Shown here one piece after another: positions 1 through 7,870 of a stretch of DNA of 64,000 nucleotides (the stretch's first letter is position 1; every line of letters begins with the position of its first letter). The translations under genes were made by a program, and so were the position numbers. The notes under the pieces were generated by a model. The model had not been told where the DNA came from, ran no database searches, and was given only the letters and a program-made list of their open reading frames with translations. Origin of the DNA: Kitasatospora sp. NBC_00458 (GTDB lineage: Bacteria > Actinomycetota > Actinomycetes > Streptomycetales > Streptomycetaceae); the NCBI RefSeq assembly GCF_036013975.1, contig NZ_CP107904.1:7947001-8011000 (forward strand), given 5' to 3'.

Positions 1-102
1 GGTGCCCGGCCGCCGAGCGCGGTACCGGTGACGGTCCCCGACCCGGTCCCCGACGAGCCGCCCCGCTGGGGTTCGGCCGTCCGGCGGCCCGGCGGTCGCT
101 GA
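1..102 (+). CDS. Possible 3' end of an upstream gene (partial)
   Basis: Frame 1 from the window edge is open until a TGA at 100-102 and encodes about 33 residues rich in Pro, Val and Arg. It could be the tail of a plus-strand protein that starts outside the window. Nothing in it identifies a family, and a run this short in high-GC DNA can be open by chance. Confidence 0.25.
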   Translation, partial: GARPPSAVPVTVPDPVPDEPPRWGSAVRRPGGR

Positions 103-111
103 CCGTCACTC

Positions 112-184
112 CCACGGGGCGTTCCTACGGGGCGCTTCTACGGGGCGCTCCTACGGGGTGGTCGGGCCGGGTGGTCGGGCCGGG
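112..184. repeat. Short tandem repeats downstream of the amidohydrolase
   Basis: Three to four imperfect copies of a 13-14 bp unit containing CTACGGGGCG are followed by two copies of TGGTCGGGCCGGG. They fill the space between the possible upstream gene end and the amidohydrolase stop codon. No hairpin or reading frame explains them; slippage-generated intergenic repeats are the simplest reading. Confidence 0.6.
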
Positions 185-226
185 CTGCGGCGGGCGGGCC
201 TCCGGGCACCCCCGGAGGCCCCGGCC

Positions 227-1870
227 TCAGCCCGCGCGGTGGACGACCTCGCCGCCCACCACCGTCAGGTCGACCCGGGCGTCCAGGAAGGCCTTCGGGT
301 CCACGGCGAAGAGGTCCTCCGAGAACAGCACCAGGTCGCCCAGCTTGCCCGGGGTGATCGACCCCAGCCGGTCCTCCAGGAAGTTGGCGTGGGCGCTGCC
401 GAGGGTGTAGCCGCGCAGCGCGTCGGCCAGCGGGACGGTCTCCTCGGGCACCCAGGCCTCGCCGCCGGCCAGCCCCTGCCGGGTGACCGCCGTGTAGAGG
501 CCGACCAGCGGGTCCATCTCGGCCACGTTCCAGTCGCTGGAGAACGCCAGCACCGCGCCCGCGTCCCGCAGGCTGCGCATCGGCCAGGCCTTGGACCAGC
601 GCTGCTCGCCCACCGCCTCGGCCCAGTCGCGTCCGGGACCGGCGATGTCGGGGGAGCAGTGCCGGGGCTGCATGCAGGCGACCACGCCGAGCCCGGCGAA
701 GCGCGGCACGTCGGCCGGGTCGAGGCACTCGACGTGGACCACCTGGTGCCGGGCGTCGCGGGGGCCGTTGACCCGCCGGGCGTGCTCGACGGCGTCCAGC
801 ACGGTGCGGATGCCCCGGTCGCCCGTGGCGTGCACGAAGGCCTGGAAGCCGGCCGCGTCGAGCCGGGCCAGCACCCCGGCGAACTCCTCGGCCGGGTAGA
901 AGGTCTCGCCGCGGTGGCTGTGGCCCGCGTACGGCTCCAGAAGGGCGGCGGTGTGCGGCTCGACCACGTCGTCGATGTACAGCTTCAGCGGGCCGACCCG
1001 GAACCGGTCGGTGTCGTGCCGGCGGGCCGCGGCCGCGAACTCGGCCAGGTCCGCGTCGGTGGTGCCGCGGGGGTGGAAGAGCGCGGCGACCAGGCGGGAC
1101 CGCAGCCGGCCCTCCGCGGCGGCCCGCTCGAACAGGGCCAGGTCGTCCAGCGAGTTCTGCGGTTCGACGACGGTGGTCAGGCCGAACCCGGCCGCCAGGT
1201 CGAGGCTGGCGCAGAGCCGGCCGTACTGCCGCTCCGGGGCCGCCCACGGCACCCCGGCGGCGCGCAGCGCCCGGTGGCCGTCGCGGGAGAGGCCGCGGAC
1301 CGCGAAGTCGGTGAGGAACCCGGTGGGCTCGCCGGTGGCCGGGTCCTTGCGGACGGTGCCGAAGGCCAGCTCCCCGGTCCGCGCGGTGATGCCGAGGCGG
1401 CGCAGGGCGGCGGTGTTCAGCCAGGCGGTGTGCACGTCGTAGCTGAGGACGAAGGCGGGCCGGTCGCCGGTGAACGGGTCGAGGTCGGCGGCGGTGGGCA
1501 TCCGCCCGCCCCCGATGGCGGAGTAGTCGAAGGCCTCGGCCTCGATCCACTCGGCGTCGGGGTTGCGGCGCAGCCAGTCGGCGATCCGGCGGCCGATCTC
1601 CGGCAGGTCGGCGGCCCCGGCGAGCTGGACGCAGGCCGCGTCGGAGCCGAGCCGGACGTGGTTGTGGCTGTCGATGAAGCCGGGGGCGAGCAGCCGGCCG
1701 CGCGCGTCGACCACCTCGGTGCCGGGGCCCGCGAAATCGTGCCAGCCGTCGCCGTCGCCGACCCAGACGATCCGCCCGTCCCGGACGGCGACGGCCTCGG
1801 CGCGGGGACGCCGGTCGTCGACGGTGTGGACGTGGGCGTTGTGGACGATCAGTTCGGCGGGGTGGTTCAC
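227..1870 (-). CDS. YtcJ-like metal-dependent amidohydrolase
   Basis: A 547-residue protein of the YtcJ/amidohydrolase-3 type, hydrolysing C-N bonds of an unknown amide or cyclic substrate in the cytoplasm. The metal site is visible as GFIDSHNHV near residue 65, a Lys-containing LKLYIDD strand, HATGDRG, HVECL, and FSSDW as the late Asp strand. The N-terminus shows the usual small beta-sandwich (LIVHNAHVHTVDD) and the C-terminus ends in GGEVVHRAG, so it looks complete. The GTG start at 1870 overlaps the permease stop codon (GTGA), implying translational coupling and a substrate imported by that permease. The permease is now truncated, so expression of this gene may be affected. Confidence 0.85.
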   Translation of the reverse strand: MNHPAELIVHNAHVHTVDDRRPRAEAVAVRDGRIVWVGDGDGWHDFAGPGTEVVDARGRLLAPGFIDSHNHVRLGSDAACVQLAGAADLPEIGRRIADWLRRNPDAEWIEAEAFDYSAIGGGRMPTAADLDPFTGDRPAFVLSYDVHTAWLNTAALRRLGITARTGELAFGTVRKDPATGEPTGFLTDFAVRGLSRDGHRALRAAGVPWAAPERQYGRLCASLDLAAGFGLTTVVEPQNSLDDLALFERAAAEGRLRSRLVAALFHPRGTTDADLAEFAAAARRHDTDRFRVGPLKLYIDDVVEPHTAALLEPYAGHSHRGETFYPAEEFAGVLARLDAAGFQAFVHATGDRGIRTVLDAVEHARRVNGPRDARHQVVHVECLDPADVPRFAGLGVVACMQPRHCSPDIAGPGRDWAEAVGEQRWSKAWPMRSLRDAGAVLAFSSDWNVAEMDPLVGLYTAVTRQGLAGGEAWVPEETVPLADALRGYTLGSAHANFLEDRLGSITPGKLGDLVLFSEDLFAVDPKAFLDARVDLTVVGGEVVHRAG

Positions 1871-3201
1871 GGGTGCTCCGGGGTGCTGGTGCTGGTGCTG
1901 GTGCCGGTGGTGCCGCCCGCGGCGGTCGCGGCGGCGGGGGCGGGGGTGCGGGTGAGCGGGGGGCCGGCGGGCCGGGCCTGGGGCGACCGGTCCGCGGGCG
2001 ACTGGTCCTCGGGGAGGCTGAGCACCCAGTGGGTGGCGCTGCGCGGGCGCAGGTAGGCGAACCAGTAGAGGACGCCGGCCGCCACCACGGCGAGGGTGAT
2101 CAGCAGGTCGCGCACGGACTGCTGGGTGAGGGTGTAGCCCAGGACCACGGTGGTGAGGACGGGCGCGAGCGGCCAGAGCGGCATCCGCCAGGCGTCGGTG
2201 GAGCGGTGGCGGCCGCGCCGGGCGGCGAGCGCGGCGATGCCGAGCAGCAGGTAGATCACGGCGACCACCACGCCCGTGAAGCCGAGCAGCGCGTCGATCG
2301 GCACGGTCAGTGCCAGCACCGCGCCGGGCAGGCCGATGGCCAGGGTGGCGACCCAGGGCGAGCCCCAGCGCGGGTGCAGGGTGCCGAGCGCGCGGTTGAC
2401 CGGGGCGGGCCAGGTGCGGTCGCGGGCCGAGGCGTAGAGCACCCGGCCGTTCTGGATCACCATCACGATGACGGCGTTGAGGATGGCGGCGGCGATGCAG
2501 AGGCTCACGAAGGTGCCGACGCCGCTGCCGGCCCAGTCGTCGACGACGGCGACGAGGTCGCCCGCCGCCAGCTGGTCGGGCGAGGCCACGCCCAGGCAGA
2601 TCGCGACGACCGGCAGGGTGATCACCAGGACTCCGGCCAGCAGGGACCAGAGCACCGTCCGGGCGACCGAACGGCGCGGGTCGCGGAGGTCCTCGGAGAG
2701 GTACACGGCGGTGCCGAACCCGTTGTAGGTGAAGATCGCGACGGCCAGCCCCGAGATCAGCAGGCCCGCGGTGAACGGCGAGGTGCCGCCCTGCCCGTCC
2801 GGGACGACCGCGTGCACCAGGGTCGACACCGGCTGGCGGACGTGGGTCAGGCCCAGCACGGTGACGACCGCCGCGGCGAGCACCTCCAGCCCGAGGAAGA
2901 CGCCGGTGATCAGGGCGTTCGACTTGATGTCCAGGACGCCGACGGCGACCGCCACGCACATCACCAGGGCGCCGGCGACGGCCGGGTCCATGGTGAGGAC
3001 GGAGCCCAGGTAGCCGGCGGTGCCGAGCGCGATGATCGGCGGGATCACCAGCAGCGAGACGATCGAGATCACGAAGACCAGCCAGCCGGCCAGCCGTCCG
3101 AGCACCTGCCCGACGATCGAGTACTCGCCGCCCGCGCTGGGCACCAGGGTGCCGAGCTCCGCGTAGCAGAGGCCGACCCCGAGCGAGAGCACCGCGGCAC
3201 C
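1867..3201 (-). pseudogene. 5'-truncated APC-family amino acid/amine permease
   Basis: About 445 codons of an APC-superfamily permease. Recognisable parts are the TM2 signature CYAELGTLVPSAGGEYS and around ten further hydrophobic helices, ending in a hydrophilic Pro/Thr-rich tail. Homology begins abruptly at AAVLSLGVGLCYAEL (about 3195). The first transmembrane helix with the usual GxGAIIGAGIF-like substrate loop is absent. The DNA just upstream, read on the other strand, is a phosphoenolpyruvate carboxylase gene. The frame stays open to 3306 only because that carboxylase sequence happens to be open in this frame. A transporter lacking TM1 is not expected to work. It is coupled to the amidohydrolase by a 4-bp overlap. 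Confidence 0.8.
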
Positions 3202-3210
3202 CTGCTCGCG
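3185..3210. other. Head-to-head truncation junction
   Basis: Permease homology (minus) and PEP carboxylase homology (plus) both start within this interval, pointing away from each other, with essentially no DNA between them. Both are missing their 5' parts: about 40-60 codons of the permease and about 370-400 of the carboxylase. This is the signature of an inversion or deletion endpoint, or of a misassembled contig. No IS end, target duplication or long repeat is visible here. Confidence 0.75.
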
Positions 3211-4800
3211 GACGGCCGGCTCGCCCGCACCATCCGGACCCTCGCCGCCTTCGGCCTCCGACTCGCCACCATGGACGTCCGCGAGCACGCCGACGCCCAC
3301 CACCACGCCGTCGGACTCCTGGTCGACCGCCTCGACGAGGAGTCCTGGCGCTACGCCGACATGCCGCGCGACTACCGGCAGCGCCTGCTCGCCAAGGAGT
3401 TGACCTCACGCCGACTGCTCGGACCCGCCCCCCTCGACACCGCCGCCACCCGCACCCTTGAGGTCTTCCACACCGTCCGCCGCGCCCTGGACACCTTCGG
3501 CCCCGAGGTCGTCGAGTCCTACATCGTCTCCATGTGCCAGGGCGCCGACGACGTCCTCGCCGCCACCGTGCTGGCCCGCGAGGCCGGACTGGTCGACCTG
3601 CACGCCGGGGTCGCCGGGATCGGCATCGTGCCGCTGCTGGAGACCACCGACGAACTGCGCGCCGCCGGCCACATCCTGGAGGAACTGCTCGCCGACCCCT
3701 CCTACCGCCGGCTGGTCGCCCTGCGCGGCGACGTCCAGGAGGTCATGCTCGGCTACTCCGACTCCTCCAAGTTCGGCGGCATCACCACCTCCCAGTGGGA
3801 GATCCACCGCGCCCAGCGCCGGCTGCGCGACGTCGCCCACCGGCACGGCGTCCGGCTGCGGCTCTTCCACGGCCGCGGCGGCACCGTCGGCCGCGGCGGC
3901 GGCCCGTCCCACGACGCGATCCTCGCCCAGCCCTGGGGCACCCTGGAGGGCGAGATCAAGGTCACCGAGCAGGGCGAGGTCATCTCCGACAAGTACCTGC
4001 TGCCCTCGCTCGCCAGGGAGAACCTCGAACTCGCCGTCGCCGCAAGCCTCCAGGCGACCGCACTGCACACCGCACCCCGCCAGTCCGCCGAGCAGCTGGC
4101 CCGCTGGGACGCCGCGATGGAGGTCGTCTCCGAGGCCGCCCACGCCGCCTACCGCCGACTCGTCGACCACCCCGACCTGCCCGCGTACTTCTTCGCGGCC
4201 ACCCCGGTCGACCAGCTCGCCGAACTCCACCTGGGCTCGCGCCCGTCCCGCCGCCCCGACTCGGGCGCCGGGCTCGACGGCCTGCGCGCCATCCCGTGGG
4301 TGTTCGGCTGGACCCAGTCCCGCCAGATCGTCCCCGGCTGGTACGGGGTCGGCGCGGGCCTCGCCGCCGCCCGCGAGGCCGGACTCGGCGACGTCCTGGA
4401 CGAGATGTACGGCCAGTGGCACTTCTTCCGCAACTTCCTGTCCAACGTCGCCATGACGCTGGCCAAGACCGACCTGCGGATCGCCCGCCACTACGTCGAC
4501 ACGCTGGTCCCACCGCACCTCACCCACGTGTTCGACACCATCCGCACCGAGCACGACCGCACCCTCACCGAGGTGCTCCGGGTCACCGGTGAATGCGAAC
4601 TCCTCGACCATCAGCCCGGGTTGAAACAGACCCTGGCCCTGCGTGACGCCTACCTCGACCCGATCTCCTACCTCCAGGTCGCCCTGCTCGAACGACGCCG
4701 CGCCGCGGCCGCCGCCTCCGCCGAGCCCGACCCGCTGCTCGCCCGCGCCCTGCTCCTCACCGTCAACGGCATCGCCGCCGGCCTGCGCAACACCGGCTGA
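3193..4800 (+). pseudogene. ppc: Phosphoenolpyruvate carboxylase, C-terminal part only
   Basis: About 535 codons matching the C-terminal 60% of PEP carboxylase, which makes oxaloacetate from PEP and bicarbonate. Visible landmarks are LATMDVREHADAHHHA, the SMCQGADD strand, LLETTDEL, the GYSDSSKFGG loop, the Gly-rich catalytic FHGRGGTVGRGGGP loop and the C-terminal RNTG active-site tail. The N-terminal half with the catalytic His motif and PEP/effector elements is missing. There is no credible promoter or start codon at the 5' edge, which abuts a truncated permease. Bacterial family members are about 880-930 residues. This fragment would be inactive, so a second intact ppc should exist elsewhere if the assembly is right. 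Confidence 0.85.
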
Positions 4801-4810
4801 TCCCCGCCCC

Positions 4811-4873
4811 GCCGATCCCACACAGGCCGATCCCCACATAGGCCGATCCCAGGCAGGCCGATCCCCACGGGAG
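4811..4873 (+). repeat. Four copies of a ~16-bp direct repeat in a 5' leader
   Basis: Four near-identical units beginning GCCGATCCC are spaced about 15-17 bp apart immediately upstream of the Tat-signal hydrolase gene. The last unit runs into the GGGAG ribosome binding site. The units lie between two genes and are not translated. Confidence 0.7.
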
Positions 4874-4882
4874 TTCCCGACC

Positions 4883-5938
4883 ATGACCGCCAACACCCCA
4901 CGCGCCAAAGGCACTTCACGCCGCACCCTGCTGCGCACCGCCCTCGGCGCCACGGCCTCCGCCGCCGCCGCGGCCGGCGTTCTCACCGCGGGCGCGCCCC
5001 GCGCGGCCGCCGCCCGTCCGCGCCTGCCACGGCTCGGACGGCTCAACGAGCAGTCCGCGGTCCGTTCGCTCGACCTCGGCGACACCCGGGTCACCTACGT
5101 CGTCGACGGCGCCATGGAACTCGACCCGGCGGGCTTCCTCCCCGCCGTCCCGCCCGCGTACTGGCGCGACCACCCCGAGGCGCTCACCCCCGGCGGCCGG
5201 ATCGCCGCGTCGGCCGGCGGCGTCCTCGTCGAACGCGGAGGCCGACGCCTGCTGATCGACGTCGGCCTCGGCGCCAACGTCCTCTCCCCGGCCCTCGGCC
5301 GCTCCCGCGGCGGCGCCCTGCTGGACACCCTCCGTGCCCTACGGGTGTCCCCAGGGTCCGTCGACACCGTCGCCTTCACCCACCTGCACACCGACCACAC
5401 CGGGCTCGGCTTCCGCCCCGGCCGCGACCACGTCCTGCACAAGGCGTTCCCACGCGCGGCCTACCGGGTGGCCGGTGCCGAATGGGAACCGTTCTGGCGC
5501 GGCGAGATCGAGGTCGGAGCGCCGTCCTGGGACTCCTTCATGGTGCCGATGTCCCGGGTCCTCCAGCCCTTCGACGACGGCGCCGAGATCTGGCCCGGCG
5601 TCACCGCCCTGATCACCCCCGGACACAGCCCGGGGCACACCTCGTACGTCGTCACCGACCCGGGAGGCCACCGCCTGGTCGTCTTCGGCGACGCCTTCCA
5701 CACCCCGGCCCAGATCGCCAACCCGGCCTGGCCCTCAGGCCCGGACACCGACGCGGCCGCCGTCCTGCGGGCCCGCCGCACCCTCCTGGCCGAGCTCCGT
5801 GCCCCGCGCACCCTCGGCTTCGCCTTCCACTTCGGCGACCAGCCCTTCGGCCGCGTCGTCGCCGACCGGGACGGCACCCTCCGGTGGCGCCCCGTCCCCA
5901 CCGGCCCCCGCCTGCCCGCCCCGCTCAACCTGCCCTGA
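4883..5938 (+). CDS. Tat-exported metallo-beta-lactamase-fold hydrolase
   Basis: A 351-residue MBL-fold hydrolase. The twin-arginine signal SRRTLLRT at residues 12-19, an Ala-rich hydrophobic stretch and an APRAAAA cleavage region indicate export in folded form. Zinc ligands are visible as THLHTDHTG, a later His in PGHSPGHTSYV and Asp in FGDAFH, the standard arrangement of lactonase and hydrolase members of the family. The start is the ATG at 4883 with GGGAG about 9 nt upstream. It stands alone, followed by a strong hairpin. The substrate cannot be told from sequence; a secreted lactonase or general MBL-fold hydrolase is possible. Confidence 0.85.
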   Translation: MTANTPRAKGTSRRTLLRTALGATASAAAAAGVLTAGAPRAAAARPRLPRLGRLNEQSAVRSLDLGDTRVTYVVDGAMELDPAGFLPAVPPAYWRDHPEALTPGGRIAASAGGVLVERGGRRLLIDVGLGANVLSPALGRSRGGALLDTLRALRVSPGSVDTVAFTHLHTDHTGLGFRPGRDHVLHKAFPRAAYRVAGAEWEPFWRGEIEVGAPSWDSFMVPMSRVLQPFDDGAEIWPGVTALITPGHSPGHTSYVVTDPGGHRLVVFGDAFHTPAQIANPAWPSGPDTDAAAVLRARRTLLAELRAPRTLGFAFHFGDQPFGRVVADRDGTLRWRPVPTGPRLPAPLNLP

Positions 5939-5976
5939 CCGGCCCGTCCCACCCGCCCCGCCCCCGCCCGAACCCG

Positions 5977-6012
5977 ACGCGGCCCCTACCCCTCCCGGGG
6001 GCGGGGCCGCGT
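5977..6012 (+). terminator. Intrinsic terminator-like hairpin after the MBL gene
   Basis: A perfect 10-bp stem (ACGCGGCCCC paired with GGGGCCGCGT) with a 16-nt loop lies about 40 nt after the stop codon and is followed by TCCGTCTGTTC. It fits the actinobacterial terminator type without a long U tract. Confidence 0.75.
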
Positions 6013-6411
6013 TCCGTCTGTTCGGGGTCGAACCGGGTTCGTCGCATTCGACCGCCCCTGGGGCGCATGGACCGTATTCGGCGATCTTAGGGCTGATGGC
6101 ACGTCAGGTCTGATTTTCCGTGATGATTTCCTTTGTCCGGCGGTCCGTTCGGGGACTTACTTTCCCGCTCGGGAGCTCTTGGAAAGCGAAGGAGCATCCT
6201 CTACTGTCGAGGAGCGGCAAAGGGGATCGCCGCAAAATCGAGGCCTCTCCGACGCTTTTGCGAGGCCTTGTTCCGCCGGCGGGGGCGGCGGAAGCGATGG
6301 CGGGGGCGGCGCGGCCGTCCTCCGCCGCGCCGTGCCGTCCCGTGTCCGGTGTCCGTGTCGCGCGGCGTCCGGAGCCGCGCGACAGTCGGCACCTTCCGAG
6401 GGGGGCTCCAC
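6013..6411 (+). promoter_or_regulatory. Long leader of the M23 peptidase gene with competing hairpins
   Basis: About 400 bp without a gene, lower in G+C around 6100-6260 than the flanks. CGCAAAA (6231-6237) can pair with TTTTGCG (6256-6262). GGCCTC (6242-6247) can pair with GAGGCC (6262-6267), and GAGGCCTC at 6240-6247 is itself palindromic. The two stems share position 6262 and are arranged so that they exclude each other, as in attenuators. I looked for the conserved c-di-AMP (ydaO) riboswitch core often found before cell-wall hydrolase genes and did not find it. Confidence 0.35.
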
Positions 6412-7614
6412 ATGCTCAAGGCACGATTGACCGGCTTGACCGTGATGGCCACGATCGCACTGTCCCTGCTCGCCGTTCCGCCGGCTCATGCGGCCGGCCG
6501 GCCCGACTTCCAACTCCCCGTCCCCTGCGGGGAGACGTGGACCGCCAGCACCTACGCCGGCCACAACCCGAACGGCTCGGTCGACCTCAACCACTACCCG
6601 GGCGACGACTACGGCCGCCCCGTCACCGCCAGCGCCGCGGGCACCGTGGAGGTCGCCGAAGCAGGCAGCTCATGGGCCGGAACACACGTCCGGATCAACC
6701 ACGGTGGCGGCTGGACCACGCACTACGCACACCTCTCCGCCCTCGACGTCTCGGTGGGCGTGCACGTGAACGCGGGCCAGGTCGTCGGCCGTCTCGGCAA
6801 CACCGGCAACTCGACCGGCCCGCACCTCCACTTCGAGGAGACACTGAACGGAGTCGGCCAGCAGGCCACCTTCGACGGAGTCGGCTTCAACGGCTCCACA
6901 AGGGATTTCACCAGCCGCAACTGCGCCGTGTCGGGGAAGCCGACGGGTGTGGGTGTGTACCGGCCGGGTGATTCGTTCTTCGCGGTGTCGGACCGGGTGG
7001 GGAACACGGTGGGTTCGTCGGTGTTCGGGGCGGCGGGTGATGTGCCGTTGGTGGGTGACTGGAACGGGGACGGTCAGGACACGTTCGGTGTCTATCGTCC
7101 GGGTTCGGCGTATTTCTACCTGTCGAACGACAATGGTTCGGTGGCGGTTGCGGGGGGTTTGGGGAATCCGGGTGATGTGCCGTTGGTGGGTGACTGGAAC
7201 GGTGACGGTCGGGACACGATCGCGGTGTACCAGCCGGCGACGCAGGATTTCGCGTGGACCGATGACAATCTGAATGTGGTGGGGACTCAGCGGATGGGTG
7301 TGGCCGGTGATGTGCCGTTGGTGGGTGACTGGAACGGTGATGGTCGGGACACGATCGGGGTCTACCGTCCGAGTGAGGCGAGTTTCTATCTGACGGACGC
7401 GGTGTCGGGTGCGCACGTGGATCACTATGTGGCGTTCGGCAACCACGACGAGCAGCCGATCGTGGGGGACTGGGACGGTGACGGCTCCGACGAGGTGGGT
7501 GTCTACCGTTCGGCGACGGCTGAGTTCTTCGGTGCGGCGCACGATTCGAGTGCGGTGGCGTACGGGGTGAGGTTCGGCAACCCCGGCGACACCCCCATCA
7601 CCGGCACCTGGTAG
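6412..7614 (+). CDS. Secreted M23 metallopeptidase with C-terminal repeat module
   Basis: A 400-residue exported peptidoglycan endopeptidase. Residues 1-27 are a Sec signal ending AHA. An M23/LytM domain follows, with zinc ligands NHYPGDD (HxxxD) and GPHLHFEE (HxH) plus a central HYAHLSAL strand. The last ~230 residues are about four FG-GAP/VCBS-like repeats carrying GDxPLVGDWNGDG and GVYRP, probably a wall-binding or substrate-positioning beta structure. The ATG at 6412 has a GAGGGGGG ribosome binding site. The repeat module is almost identical in DNA to the end of the next gene and uses more T-ending codons than the catalytic part, so it looks like a separately acquired or converted module. 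Confidence 0.9.
   Translation: MLKARLTGLTVMATIALSLLAVPPAHAAGRPDFQLPVPCGETWTASTYAGHNPNGSVDLNHYPGDDYGRPVTASAAGTVEVAEAGSSWAGTHVRINHGGGWTTHYAHLSALDVSVGVHVNAGQVVGRLGNTGNSTGPHLHFEETLNGVGQQATFDGVGFNGSTRDFTSRNCAVSGKPTGVGVYRPGDSFFAVSDRVGNTVGSSVFGAAGDVPLVGDWNGDGQDTFGVYRPGSAYFYLSNDNGSVAVAGGLGNPGDVPLVGDWNGDGRDTIAVYQPATQDFAWTDDNLNVVGTQRMGVAGDVPLVGDWNGDGRDTIGVYRPSEASFYLTDAVSGAHVDHYVAFGNHDEQPIVGDWDGDGSDEVGVYRSATAEFFGAAHDSSAVAYGVRFGNPGDTPITGTW
6925..7612 (+). repeat. 688-bp duplicated module, copy 1
   Basis: Encodes the FG-GAP-like C-terminus of the M23 peptidase. It matches 9065-9752 with only three base differences (positions 7076, 7203 and 7445) and ends one base before the copies diverge in their stop codons (TAG versus TGA). 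Third codon positions include many T and G-rich wobble choices unlike the flanking genes. Confidence 0.95.
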
Positions 7615-7870
7615 CCGGGAGCCGCACACGACCCACCGCTCCACCCGCGGTTGTAGGCGACTTCGCAGAGGCGCCTGCCCGCCGTTCGACCCCGCCGCCG
7701 GGTTCACCCCGGCTGCGGGCTCCACGCCCCGTACGCATCGGGGCACCCGCCCGGCCTGACGCCGAGGCATTCGGCGCCGCCGCCCGCCCGCACGCAACCG
7801 GAGGCGGGCGGCAGACGCTCCACTCGCGGTCCGTCCGGACCGAACACGACCCTCAAGGAGTTCCACAGCG

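Noticed and set aside
1873..3190. Long plus-strand open frame joined to ppc
   Set aside because: It is the antisense of the permease gene, with compositionally biased Asp/Arg/Gly-rich translation and no domain. PEP carboxylase similarity starts only near 3193.
6013..6411. c-di-AMP (ydaO) riboswitch before the M23 peptidase
   Set aside because: The conserved core expected of that class could not be found; only short competing stems were seen.
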